DNA of 34,703 nucleotides from an uncultured Eubacteriales bacterium (GCA_900552015.1 URXY01000015.1:1-34703), one strand, 5' to 3'; shown: positions 1 through 7,451, counted from the first letter of the stretch. Made by a program: numbers and translations. Notes: generated from the letters alone by a model not told the origin.

Positions 1-2
1 AC

Positions 3-74
3 ATCTACACCCACGCCTTCGACAAGAACAAAAAGGCCGCCAGCGCGGGCTTGCAAGGAATGCTGGAGATATGA
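3..74 (+). CDS. Tyrosine recombinase (phage integrase), C-terminal end only
   Basis: The window opens inside a gene; the last 23 codons read IYTHAFDKNKK... and stop with TGA at 72-74. The segment 'IYTH' followed by a basic, alanine-rich tail is the usual end of phage-type integrases, where the Tyr is the nucleophile that forms the 3'-phosphotyrosyl bond. Only the tail is visible, so the family call rests on a short motif. It would fit an integrated element extending to the left of the window. Confidence 0.55.
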   Translation: MYTHAFDKNKKAASAGLQGMLEI

Positions 75-152
75 ATATCATCAGCATCGAAATAACAGTA
101 GCTTTGTGCGGCGAGTTGTGGTATGTGTTGTGGCTGCAAAGGGAGGGATACC

Positions 153-446
153 ATGTACGACTACATGAAAGCCTTGCAGGAACGGTTTGACAAGAAGCCG
201 CCGGAGCGGCTCGTCCGCGCTGTCCAATCCGCCCGCGAAGAGGTACGCGAGGGAATGGATGATGAGAAGCGCAAGAAGCTGCTCCGCCTGCTGGACGCAC
301 AGAATATATTGCTGGAGGAGGCCACGCTGCTGAGCTTTACGGCGGGCTTCAAGCTGGCATGGGGCATTGCCGGAGAACTGGGAGCACCTTACTCCTACGA
401 CACCGATGAGGAACAAACGGCGCAGGATGCACACTCAAAGGACTAA
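153..446 (+). CDS. Small conserved hypothetical protein, DUF6809-like
   Basis: A 97-residue, highly charged, mainly helical protein. The ATG at 153 is preceded by a GGGAGGG ribosome binding site, so I prefer it to the in-frame ATG at 123. The C-terminal half contains 'LLSFTAGFKLAWGIAGELG', similar to the 'YGFKLG' end of DUF6809 proteins common in Clostridia mobile elements. This resemblance is from memory and not verified. No enzyme motif, signal peptide or membrane segment is seen. It lies 78 bp after the integrase end, so it may be cargo of the same element. Confidence 0.6.
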   Translation: MYDYMKALQERFDKKPPERLVRAVQSAREEVREGMDDEKRKKLLRLLDAQNILLEEATLLSFTAGFKLAWGIAGELGAPYSYDTDEEQTAQDAHSKD

Positions 447-452
447 AAACGC

Positions 453-475
453 ACCATCTGCGGGATGGTTTTCTC
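453..475 (+). terminator. Short hairpin terminator after the DUF6809-like gene
   Basis: ACCATC (453-458) pairs with GATGGT (464-469) and is followed by TTTTCT. It sits 6 bases after the stop codon. Confidence 0.45.
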
Positions 476-513
476 CCCAGTGCGTGTTCACGCCATTGCT
501 GACCATATGACAA

Positions 514-544
514 AACCGTCTCAAGCAACATGCTTGAGACGGTT
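514..544 (-). terminator. Strong hairpin terminator downstream of the mntA/hepT remnant
   Basis: A perfect 14-bp stem (514-527 with 531-544) has a 3-nt loop. On the minus strand it is followed by TTTTG, so it most likely ends the mntA-hepT transcript. It could also work for the plus strand. Confidence 0.7.
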
Positions 545-566
545 CAGTCTGTATATCGTTTATTTT

Positions 567-690
567 TCAGTTTTCTGCAAGCTGTTCCTCGCAGGACTGC
601 TTCAGGGCGGGAATGTCATTCGATGGTCTTGCGGATCTCTTCGCAGTAATCGCGGATATGCTGGATGCGCTGGCGGTCAGGCTGCGTCAT
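567..690 (-). pseudogene. hepT: HepT-like HEPN ribonuclease toxin with its middle deleted
   Basis: The ATG at 690 overlaps the end of the upstream nucleotidyltransferase gene, as in intact mntA-hepT pairs. The first frame gives MTQPDRQRIQHIRDYCEE... and stops after 24 residues (TGA 616-618). Shifted by one base, the following DNA reads SNDIPALKQSCEEQLAEN and stops at 567-569. This resembles the typical C-terminus of HepT/DUF86 proteins (the '...NDIPxLKxQ...' helix). About 65-75 family residues, including the RNase RxxxxH motif, are missing between the two parts. Hence it is an inactive remnant. The family call is from motif memory. Confidence 0.7.
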
Positions 691-1003
691 ATACATTCAG
701 TTTCTCCTTCATCACGGTTTCACGGAACATTTCCTCGCTGGGCATTTGCGCACGTTGTTCCAGCGCGCTAACAGTAATCAGATCGATCGGCTTTTGCAGC
801 GCCGCTTCAAGGTCGCAATACAGCGCGCCCAAAGAGAGAAGACTGCGCAGGTTCGTTCCGCTGATATCGACCAGCAAATCGATATCGCTGTCCTCTCGGG
901 CTTCACCTCTTGCGTAAGAGCCAAAGAGGAATATCGCTTTCACACCGTACTGCTTCGTCACCGGCGCGATTCGCTGCTGAATTTCGTAGATTGAATAAAT
1001 CAT
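677..1003 (-). CDS. mntA: MntA-family minimal nucleotidyltransferase (antitoxin of a HEPN/MNT pair)
   Basis: A 108-residue protein with the minimal nucleotidyltransferase signature GSYARGEAREDSDIDLLVD (residues 28-46), including the two metal-binding aspartates of the SDxD motif. In intact systems this enzyme adds AMP to the HepT toxin and silences it. I place the start at ATG 1003 because it follows GAAGGAAGAG at proper distance and a sigma-70 type promoter at 1025-1053. The upstream in-frame start at 1045 lies across that promoter. The stop codon overlaps the hepT start by 14 bases (translational coupling). Its partner is broken, so it is now an orphan antitoxin. Confidence 0.85.
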   Translation of the reverse strand: MIYSIYEIQQRIAPVTKQYGVKAIFLFGSYARGEAREDSDIDLLVDISGTNLRSLLSLGALYCDLEAALQKPIDLITVSALEQRAQMPSEEMFRETVMKEKLNVYDAA

Positions 1004-1024
1004 AAGCACTCTTCCTTCGGGTTT

Positions 1025-1053
1025 ATTATATCCGACAGCTAACAAAATGTCTA
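1025..1053 (-). promoter_or_regulatory. Sigma-70 type promoter of mntA
   Basis: On the minus strand, -35 TAGACA (1053-1048), a 17-bp spacer and -10 TATAAT (1030-1025), about 22 bp upstream of the chosen mntA start. Confidence 0.65.
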
Positions 1054-1073
1054 CGTTTTAGTAAATTGTCCTC

Positions 1074-1104
1074 AAATGAGGTCTACCGTGGACAGACCTC
1101 ATTT
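1074..1104. repeat. Inverted repeat between divergent mntA and blaI
   Basis: AAATGAGGTCT (1074-1084) is the exact inverse of AGACCTCATTT (1094-1104), with a 9-nt loop. It lies upstream of the mntA promoter and about 90 bp upstream of the blaI promoter. It may be a terminator remnant or a binding site; no T tract follows. Confidence 0.4.
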
Positions 1105-1192
1105 GTCAAGTACAAATTCCTGCCGGAGGGCATATCAGGCTGAGTTTCCAAAGCACGGAAATAGTAGCAGACCATTTCCACGCAAAACTTGG

Positions 1193-1250
1193 TTGACAAC
1201 CGTATACCTTTCTGCTATGCTGGCCTCAGATAGGTATACAGCCGTATACC
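1193..1250 (+). promoter_or_regulatory. blaI promoter with BlaI/MecI-type operator
   Basis: -35 TTGACA (1193-1198), a 17-bp spacer and -10 TATGCT (1216-1221). GTATACC occurs in the spacer (1202-1208). A perfect inverted repeat GGTATAC-agcc-GTATACC occupies 1233-1250, just after the likely transcription start. The three half-sites are where an autoregulating BlaI dimer would block transcription. Confidence 0.75.
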
Positions 1251-1267
1251 GAAAGGAGGAATGTCCT

Positions 1268-1645
1268 GTGTCCTGCAATCTGACCGACGCGGAGTGGAAG
1301 CTGATGCACCGTCTCTGGGATAGTGCGCCGCAAACCATCACACAGCTCACCGCCGCCCTGCGAGAGGAAACCAGATGGGAGAAGCACACCGTCATCACCA
1401 TGCTCTCGCGGCTGGAGGCCAAGGGCGCGGTGCGTCACGAGGAGGGCGCGCGTGCCAAGAAGTTTTATCCTACCGTCAAGCAGGGCGACGCCGCCCGCGC
1501 CGAGACCGAGAGCTTCCTCGGCAAGGTCTACGGCGGGAGCCTCGGGCTGATGATGAGTGCCATGGTCGAGGGCTGCGCGCTCACGCGCGAGGACATCGAC
1601 GAGCTGTCCGCCATTTTGGAGCAAGCGGGAGGGAACTCAAAATGA
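1268..1645 (+). CDS. blaI: BlaI/MecI/CopY family transcriptional repressor
   Basis: A 125-residue protein starting LTDAEWKLMHRLWDSAPQTI after the first few residues, typical of the winged-helix DNA-binding domain of the penicillinase repressor family. The recognition helix region is around 'EKHTVITMLSRLEAKG' and a C-terminal helical dimerisation domain follows. The GTG at 1268 is chosen because AAAGGAGG ends 7 bases before it; longer in-frame starts overlap the promoter. The family represses its own gene and the adjacent M56 sensor until the sensor protease triggers its cleavage. The stop overlaps the next start in ATGA. Confidence 0.9.
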   Translation: MSCNLTDAEWKLMHRLWDSAPQTITQLTAALREETRWEKHTVITMLSRLEAKGAVRHEEGARAKKFYPTVKQGDAARAETESFLGKVYGGSLGLMMSAMVEGCALTREDIDELSAILEQAGGNSK

Positions 1646-2997
1646 AAGAAATTCTGCTCACTTCCTCTGTTTTGATCCTTGCGCTGCTGGCACTGCGGCG
1701 GCTGTTCCGCCGCACCATCTCGCGCCGCATGCAGTACACTCTCTGGGCGCTGGTGCTCGTGCGGCTGCTTGTGCCGCTGAACGTCGGCACGCTGGCACAC
1801 AATGTGCTCTCTGCCGCTGAGCCGGTGCAGACCGCCGTGGAAAAGCGGCTGGAAACGCCCGTCCTGTACATGCAGGACGGTACGGAGCGCCACCCCGCTC
1901 AGCTTTTGTCCGGCGAGGAGTCGCAGGGTGACCCGCAGTCTCCGCCGTCCGACGCAGCGCAGAGCGCCCCTTCCGACGAATACTCTATCGTGACACCGAC
2001 CTACCGTGCTGTCGCGCTTTCCGAAGCGCTCACCTATGTTTGGTACGCCGGTATGCTGATCGTGGGTGCGTGGTTCCTTTTCACCAATCTGCGCTTTGCC
2101 CGCGCGCTACGCAAGGCGCGCACGCCTTACAGCGTCGAGGGCTGCCGCTATCCAGTCTACCTCGTGTCCGCGCTGCCCTCGCCGTGCCTCTTCGGCGTTC
2201 TGCGCCCCGCCATCTATCTCAACAACGCGGCGGCCGCCTCGCCCGAATTGCTACGCTTCGTGCTCGCGCACGAGCAGACCCACGCGCGGCACTTAGACCC
2301 ACTGTGGTCGCTGCTGCGCGGTCTGTGTCTGACCGTCTACTGGTTCGACCCACTCGTGTGGCTCGCGGCGGTGCTCTCGCGCGAGGACGGCGAGCTTGCC
2401 TGCTACGAGGGGACGCTCCGCGCGCTCGGCGCGGACGAGCGCACCGCCTACGGAAAAGCCCTGCTCTCGCTCGTGCCCGTGTGCACCAAGCCGCAAAACC
2501 CGCTCCTCGGCGCGACGACCATGACCGGCGGTAAAAAGAGTCTCAAGGAGCGCGTCACCCGCATTGCGGAGAACCGGCAGGCGAAGACCGCGGCGGTGTT
2601 CGCCGCCGTCGCGCTCGCGGCGCTCGTGTGCGCGGTGAGCTTCACCGGCGCGCCGGATACGCCGCCTGAGGTCACGCAGGAGTGGTACGACGCGGGCTTT
2701 TCTACCGAAGATGCACAAGCCTGTCTCGAGTTCCTCGACTGGGCGACAGGCTTCGACGGGGACAATGCGACCGGCGCTTCATGGATGGCTGATGGGGAAG
2801 CAAGCCTGAACGCGCTTGAACCGCAGGCAGAGTTTGCCCGTGTGGTGCGGAGCATCCGCCATGGAGGAGCTTTCTCCGTTCATGGACTCCGACGAGAAAA
2901 CGCTTTATACGCTCGGCTTCAACGACGGACGCGCAAACTACGGCTTTGGGCTGCACGAGAGCGGGCAAATTACGCTAATCGCCCCCAAAGAGGTTGA
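1642..2997 (+). CDS. M56 (BlaR1-like) membrane metallopeptidase, frameshifted after the peptidase domain
   Basis: Overlaps the repressor gene by 4 bases (ATGA). The N-terminus has hydrophobic segments at about residues 3-20, 28-47 and 130-150. The zinc peptidase motif HEQTH is at about residues 210-214, followed by HLDPLW and a further hydrophobic stretch, and there is another membrane segment near 315-335. This matches M56 sensor proteases that cleave BlaI-type repressors on signal. The frame runs on to 2997 in low-complexity arginine-rich sequence (GLRRENALYARLQRRTRK), which is not protein-like. The real sensor domain continues in the +1 frame from about 2861. One extra G in ATGGAGGAG at 2861-2869 would explain it. 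It may be a mutation or an assembly error. Confidence 0.8.
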   Translation: MKEILLTSSVLILALLALRRLFRRTISRRMQYTLWALVLVRLLVPLNVGTLAHNVLSAAEPVQTAVEKRLETPVLYMQDGTERHPAQLLSGEESQGDPQSPPSDAAQSAPSDEYSIVTPTYRAVALSEALTYVWYAGMLIVGAWFLFTNLRFARALRKARTPYSVEGCRYPVYLVSALPSPCLFGVLRPAIYLNNAAAASPELLRFVLAHEQTHARHLDPLWSLLRGLCLTVYWFDPLVWLAAVLSREDGELACYEGTLRALGADERTAYGKALLSLVPVCTKPQNPLLGATTMTGGKKSLKERVTRIAENRQAKTAAVFAAVALAALVCAVSFTGAPDTPPEVTQEWYDAGFSTEDAQACLEFLDWATGFDGDNATGASWMADGEASLNALEPQAEFARVVRSIRHGGAFSVHGLRRENALYARLQRRTRKLRLWAARERANYANRPQRG

Positions 2998-4645
2998 AGG
3001 TGAGACACGCCTCTACAAAACATCCGTCGCCGTCGTGAATAACGCGGAACTGACGCAATTCCTGCACCGGCTGCTCCGTCCCGCGCTCTCCGACAATTTG
3101 ACAGAGGCCGAGCGCAGCGTCGTCGACGAATTTCTGCACTGGGCGCAAGCTCTGCGCGCAGAGGACATTCTCAACCTGCAATTCCGCGATGGCAGCAGCT
3201 CGCGCTTCCTCGTCGATGCAGAGCTGACCGCACTTTCGGCGCAGCTCGTGCCCGCCCTCAACGCCCTCACCGAAGCAGAGCTTTACACGCAGCGCGGCTA
3301 CGGAGACTCCGCATACTACACGCTCACGGTGAATATGCGGGACGGTACACAATACAGTTTTTTCTGCGGCTTCGACTGCGTGCGGCTCCTGCATCCCACC
3401 TTTGAGCCGGGGCTCTCCTCAAGCTATCCCAGCGACCGTCAAACGCTCTGGATTGACAGTCCCGCGCTGATGGCGTGTATCAACACCCTCCATTCCCCGC
3501 CTACGCTGCTGCCAGACCTTGAGACCGTCGACCCGACGCCGCTCACGGACATCCTTCCCGCGCGGGAGCCGTGGCTGACCATTCCCCTTGCAGGGAAGGC
3601 GCAGCGCATTGCCGACCGCCGCATCCCCTCCGATTCCCTTGACTGGCTCATACAGGTGGACATGGACGGCGACGGCGTGTGTGAGATCATCAACAGCTCT
3701 CCCAACTTCCCCGCGATCTACTACAAACGCGGCGGTCAGCTCTACGGCGTCGACCTCAAGTCCGTCATCACCGCCGCGTGGCAGGAGCTGAACTGGTGGG
3801 ACTACACATCCGCCGCTCCCGACAGCCGTTCGGTCCTCTTCTGCGGCTTGTCTGCGGGCAACGCTCCCGGCGATGGGGTCAACTTCACGCGCTATCTCTA
3901 TTTCGACGGTGAAAATCTGCTGCTCTACAAGCCCGACCGCAGCCACACCGACCACATCGCCGACGCGACGCTTGCCGACCCAAGTGTTCCCGCTGAGGTC
4001 GCTGCGCGGGCAAAGCAGCTTGTTCGGCAGCGGTACGACACCCTTGCGGGCAGCGCCGCGCAGTACGACGACTGGTACACAGACGTCTCCTTCCTCGGTG
4101 CGGAGACCCGCTATGAGGGTCTGACGCTGGAGGTCTATTGCTTCAGCCAGCATTACCACGCGCAAAAGCCGGAAAAAATCGTGCTTGCGGGCGGCACAGA
4201 GGTGGACGAGGACGGCTGGGCTGTTTTGGACGGCGACACGGTTTTGGACGGTCCCTATATCGTCTGCCTTATGGACGGCGGCGCACGGCGCATTTTAGAG
4301 GGCAGCATGAGCGGCGATTGCAGCACGGGCAGCCCCGCTTATTATGCCGATCTGACCGCGCTGCTGGCGAAAAACAATGTCCTCCGCCCCGACGCTCTGG
4401 ACGGCGGCAGACTGAACGAGGTGATGAGCAGCAGCGGCATCAGCTTCCTCAACTGGTTGGGTCAATACGACGACACCGAGCAGGATCGCGCGCTCGAAAG
4501 GCTGAGCGCCTACCGCGCCTCGCTCACCGACAGCTACGACCTCGATATGTTCTCCCGCATCGTCGCCTATTTGCTCGGCGACCGTGATGGCCTGACCGAC
4601 GCGGGCCGCGCCGCACAGGCGCGTTTCCGCGCAATGTTTGGATAA
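2861..4645 (+). CDS. Extracellular sensor part of the frameshifted M56 protein
   Basis: 594 residues beginning MEELSPFMDSDEKTLYTLGF. There is no ribosome binding site in front, and it lacks any start context of its own, so it is best read as the second half of the 1642 gene (about 1000 residues when joined). It has no hydrophobic segments and is rich in acidic and aromatic residues, as expected for an outside domain. It contains an EF-hand-like stretch 'DMDGDGVCEI', which often binds calcium. The part after that is not a family I recognise. A strong terminator follows at 4717. Whether the cell makes it separately cannot be told from sequence. Confidence 0.6.
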   Translation: MEELSPFMDSDEKTLYTLGFNDGRANYGFGLHESGQITLIAPKEVEGETRLYKTSVAVVNNAELTQFLHRLLRPALSDNLTEAERSVVDEFLHWAQALRAEDILNLQFRDGSSSRFLVDAELTALSAQLVPALNALTEAELYTQRGYGDSAYYTLTVNMRDGTQYSFFCGFDCVRLLHPTFEPGLSSSYPSDRQTLWIDSPALMACINTLHSPPTLLPDLETVDPTPLTDILPAREPWLTIPLAGKAQRIADRRIPSDSLDWLIQVDMDGDGVCEIINSSPNFPAIYYKRGGQLYGVDLKSVITAAWQELNWWDYTSAAPDSRSVLFCGLSAGNAPGDGVNFTRYLYFDGENLLLYKPDRSHTDHIADATLADPSVPAEVAARAKQLVRQRYDTLAGSAAQYDDWYTDVSFLGAETRYEGLTLEVYCFSQHYHAQKPEKIVLAGGTEVDEDGWAVLDGDTVLDGPYIVCLMDGGARRILEGSMSGDCSTGSPAYYADLTALLAKNNVLRPDALDGGRLNEVMSSSGISFLNWLGQYDDTEQDRALERLSAYRASLTDSYDLDMFSRIVAYLLGDRDGLTDAGRAAQARFRAMFG

Positions 4646-4716
4646 ACGTCTGGAAGAATGGCAAATTTGCGAATTCTTTCGAGAAACTGTAGCTAAATTG
4701 TCCATAAAAAAGCAAA

Positions 4717-4755
4717 GGGCTGTAGCGATTTTTATTTCGCTACAGCCCCGGTTTT
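4717..4755 (+). terminator. Terminator of the blaI-M56 operon
   Basis: GGGCTGTAGCGA (4717-4728) pairs with TCGCTACAGCCC (4737-4748), followed by CGGTTTTG. On the other strand the stem is followed by TTTGCTTTTTT, so it may work both ways. Confidence 0.75.
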
Positions 4756-4775
4756 GATAATGGTCACATATATTA

Positions 4776-5482
4776 TTGCAATACTGCATTGGCTTTTACA
4801 AGGGCATCTTCCTGAACCATCAGCTTAAGGTCACCGATGAGGAGCTGGCCTCCTACGGTCTGGACGACCCCGAGCTGACCGTCCGCGTGGATTATACCGA
4901 CGACGGGACTTCCGATACCTTCGTTCTGCACATCAGCCGCGCTCCGGAGGAGCGGAAAGAAGCTGCCGACAGCGGCTCGGAGGCGGATACCGCAGACATC
5001 ACAGACTATACCCGCATCGGCGATTTCAAAATTATCTACCGGCTCTCCGGCAGCAGCTATGAAACGCTGATAGCCGCAGACTATGATGACCTGCGGAATC
5101 AGGAAATTTCCCCCGGCGATTTCGGCGAGGTGAACAGCATCGAGGCAACGCTGGAAAATGTGACATACACGATTGCTTCGCAAAAGGACGGCAAGGCTCT
5201 ACAGTGTCTCTACCAGGATAAAAAATCGAAATCGATGATCTGCAGAAGGCGTTGGAGGCATTGACCGCCGAGGAGTTTACCTCCGAAAAGGCCACCGGTC
5301 AACTGGAGGCCAGCTTGACGCTGCATCTGGGCAACGAGGGTCATCCCGAAGTTATGATCTCTCTGTACCGCTATAATGGCTCCAGTTGTCTCGCCGCCAT
5401 AGATGGCAAAAGCGTTGCCTATGTACTGCGCAGCGAAGTGGTCGAGCTGATGGAAGCCGTCCGCGCGATCGTGCTGAATTAA
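4776..5482 (+). pseudogene. DUF4340-domain protein fragment, 5'-truncated and frameshifted
   Basis: Reads VTDEELASYGLDDPELTVRVDYT early on, the typical repeat of DUF4340 proteins (often near gliding/ABC-type gene clusters). The N-terminal membrane anchor expected in the family is missing; the frame opens only at a TTG right after a terminator. At the A6 run 5220-5225 the frame breaks. It continues one frame over as KIEIDDLQKALEALTAEE... to the stop at 5482, ending in a normal-looking domain. Both truncation and frameshift point to a decayed gene, although a homopolymer sequencing error could explain the second. Confidence 0.65.
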
Positions 5483-5506
5483 GGCCCATTGCATCATCCA
5501 AAATAG

Positions 5507-5549
5507 AAAGATAGCGGAGAATCTTTCAATTTCTTCGCTATCTTTTCTT
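5507..5549 (-). terminator. Terminator following a lost tRNA gene
   Basis: Stem 5507-5521 with 5531-5545 (AAAGATAGCG and CGCTATCTTT as its core), loop of 9. On the minus strand it lies immediately after the CCA end of the tRNA fragment and is followed by CTATTTTGG. Confidence 0.6.
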
Positions 5550-5574
5550 GGAGGTGACACCCAGATTTGAACTG
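5549..5574 (-). other. tRNA 3'-end fragment (Cys-like), possible attachment site scar
   Basis: On the minus strand the 26 nt read CAGTTCAAATCTGGGTG then TCACCTCCA. This is part of a T stem, a normal TTCAAAT loop, the 3' acceptor strand and an encoded CCA. It resembles the end of clostridial tRNA-Cys. Upstream sequence (higher coordinates) has no D arm or anticodon arm, so the rest of the gene is absent. Such 3'-end copies next to a native terminator are typical of sites where an integrase-driven element has inserted in a tRNA gene. No matching intact tRNA is present in the window. Confidence 0.55.
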
Positions 5575-6175
5575 CTCGGGCGTCTTTCCTGTGGTGTGCG
5601 GTCTTGCTCTCACGCCTTGTTTTTCAAGGCTTTTGTGTTATTGCGTGGTATGCGCTGGCGGCGTCAAATCATCGGTGTTGGAGAAAAAATAGGAGGAAAT
5701 TTTGCAGCCGCAAAAGAGCCTTTGCAGCTCGCTGCGTGGGGAAAAATTTTCCTGTGTGGGGGCCTGCGGTTTTCGCCGTGAGGGAGTCAAACTTTCCGAA
5801 GTGGGGGAGGGGTCAAGGATACCGGCGCGCGCAGCCGTGCGCCCAAGGCTGGATGGTTTACGGGCGTCGCTCGCCATTTTTTCAGCGCTCTTTTTCGCTT
5901 AATTTTCGCAGCCTTTGCGCTCGCGTTGATCGCGGGCGGGAAACGCGACCCCACGCGCCCGTGTGGTACCGTGCGCGTACCCCCTCGGCTTTTTTCGCTC
6001 GTCGTCGGAAATGGCGGCGCTCTCGGTTTGCCTGCCTCCTTTCTCTTCCCCTCTGCCGGAGGGGGGATAGTCTCTCACGCTCGCGCGGCTCTTGCCGTCA
6101 TGATAGTCCGCCGCGGCCGGTTGCGCAAGGTCTCCGCGCAAATTTCTCCACTGCCTGTTCTAAAGTTATATTCTA
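5575..6175. other. GC-rich stretch without a convincing gene, downstream of the replication protein
   Basis: About 600 bp with high GC, several G-runs (GGGGGAGGGG near 5804-5813) and short palindromes such as GGGGAAAAATTTTCC near 5740. Open frames here are arginine/serine/proline-rich, lack ribosome binding sites and look noncoding. Position between the tRNA scar and the rep gene suggests it belongs to the small element, perhaps holding its origin or packaging signal (inference). Confidence 0.4.
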
Positions 6176-6949
6176 CTACAAGTGGGGAAACAGAGATTCA
6201 GAGTTCCCCTGTTGCTTTGGATTCAGCAGCCGTGATTGCGCGTGATCATAGCGGTGCGGCAATCGGTACTTGATATAGCAGTAGCTGCCAAACTCACTTA
6301 CACGCTCTTCTTTCTCCAGAATGTGGCAGCCGAGCGGCACGGTAAGCGACGCATCGTTGTCAACGTACTCGCTGCGCACAATAGGCTTTTCGAGGTTGCG
6401 GCTTGCTGTCCACATCTGCGTCCCCACAGGCCGCTGCTCTACGCTCTCCTTGGTGATGTAGCGGGCAAGCTGCTCGTAGTCATACGTCCCGATATACTCG
6501 AAGTCTACAACGTCGCCATACGGCCACAAACTACGTACCGTCTCCATATCGTCACCGGCAGCGTTTATCACGATATGGTGATGCAGCCGCCCTCCGCCGT
6601 GCTTGTCTTCGGTGGTGTATATGTACTTGAGTGTCTGCCCTCGCGCCTTTCTGTGCTCCCGCAAGTGCTTAAGAAAGCTGCGTACGTTCTTGATCGCACC
6701 GGCGCGCTTGGCCGGTAGATTCTCGTCACGGTAAGTCAGCGTCACAAAGAGATCGCGCGGGCCGAAGTTCGCGGCCAGTAGTATTTCCAGCTTCACGCGC
6801 GCTGCCTTGTCGTTCATGGCCTTCTGTGCTGCGGTCGTCATGCGTGACTTGACTGCACGCACGCGCGGGCCGTCCTGCGGCTCCGGCGCGGTGTATATGA
6901 TCGTTTTGACAAGCCGCCCTGCGATGATCGTCTTTTTTCGTTTCGCCAT
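6176..6949 (-). CDS. rep: Rolling-circle replication initiator (HUH endonuclease; plasmid or filamentous-phage type)
   Basis: A 257-residue basic protein. Motif 1-like 'DLFVTLTYRDENLP' is at residues 66-79. The metal-binding HUH motif is HHHIVIN at 123-129. Motif 3 is YEQLARYITKE at 158-168, where a Tyr (about 164) with a Lys three residues on is the expected DNA-linking tyrosine. This order and spacing fit the Rep/G2P-like nickases of rolling-circle plasmids, inovirus-like prophages and related elements. ATG 6949 is preceded by AAAGGGG; an in-frame ATG at 6964 overlaps that site. No coat, assembly or integrase gene is seen beside it, so it may be a solitary or degraded element. Confidence 0.75.
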   Translation of the reverse strand: MAKRKKTIIAGRLVKTIIYTAPEPQDGPRVRAVKSRMTTAAQKAMNDKAARVKLEILLAANFGPRDLFVTLTYRDENLPAKRAGAIKNVRSFLKHLREHRKARGQTLKYIYTTEDKHGGGRLHHHIVINAAGDDMETVRSLWPYGDVVDFEYIGTYDYEQLARYITKESVEQRPVGTQMWTASRNLEKPIVRSEYVDNDASLTVPLGCHILEKEERVSEFGSYCYIKYRLPHRYDHAQSRLLNPKQQGNSESLFPHL

Positions 6950-6977
6950 ATATGCCCCTTTCAATGGAGATGGGAAC

Positions 6978-7005
6978 GCCTCCGGCTGTTCGCCGGAGGC
7001 TTTTT
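6978..7005 (+). terminator. Hairpin with T tract just upstream of rep
   Basis: GCCTCCGGC (6978-6986) pairs with GCCGGAGGC (6992-7000), followed by TTTTT on the plus strand. No plus-strand gene precedes it, and it sits in the rep leader on the other strand. Alternatively it may be a replication or nicking hairpin. Confidence 0.5.
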
Positions 7006-7021
7006 CTATGCTGTTAAATCA

Positions 7022-7393
7022 TCAATTTTCAATGCCGAACTCAGGCATTGCCTCGGAAGGAATACAAAAATCCTGCATCATGTCTGGCCATCCTGCTGCG
7101 TCTTTGCGGGATGCTATTAAGTACGCTTGTGCAAGCACGGAGGGCGAAAACGACCACCCAAGAGCATCTGAGATCATCCGTGCATTTTCGCCATTGACCG
7201 CCTGCGGGCTGTCCATGCCGCCAATGAAGAATCCCCACGGTTCGCCTGCTGGCAGATTGCGGCGGGACGCCACGACTTTACACGGGTCAAACGGCTTGTG
7301 ACTGCCAAAGGTCAAAACAGTATCCTCATATACCTTTCGAACAGTATCGTCCCTTGCGCGTTGCAGTGTGCCGCGCTCGAAGCGCTGTGACAC
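7022..7393 (-). CDS. Hypothetical protein upstream of rep
   Basis: 123 residues from a GTG at 7393, with no good ribosome binding site; a shorter start is possible. The composition (for example 'PWGFFIGGMDSPQAVNG' and 'GWPDMMQDFCIPSEAMPEFG') looks protein-like and soluble, with no membrane segment or known motif. It lies on the same strand as rep, about 70 bp upstream of it, so the two could form one unit of the same element. It may be the 3' part of a truncated gene. I do not recognise the family. Confidence 0.45.
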   Translation of the reverse strand: MSQRFERGTLQRARDDTVRKVYEDTVLTFGSHKPFDPCKVVASRRNLPAGEPWGFFIGGMDSPQAVNGENARMISDALGWSFSPSVLAQAYLIASRKDAAGWPDMMQDFCIPSEAMPEFGIEN

Positions 7394-7451
7394 TTTGAAA
7401 GAGATATATATTGATTTTCCTGCTAAAGATTGCTATCTTTATTTAGAGAAA

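Noticed and set aside
5604..6273. Plus-strand ORFs in the GC-rich tract
   Set aside because: Arg/Ser/Cys-rich composition, overlapping frames and no start signals; more likely noncoding.
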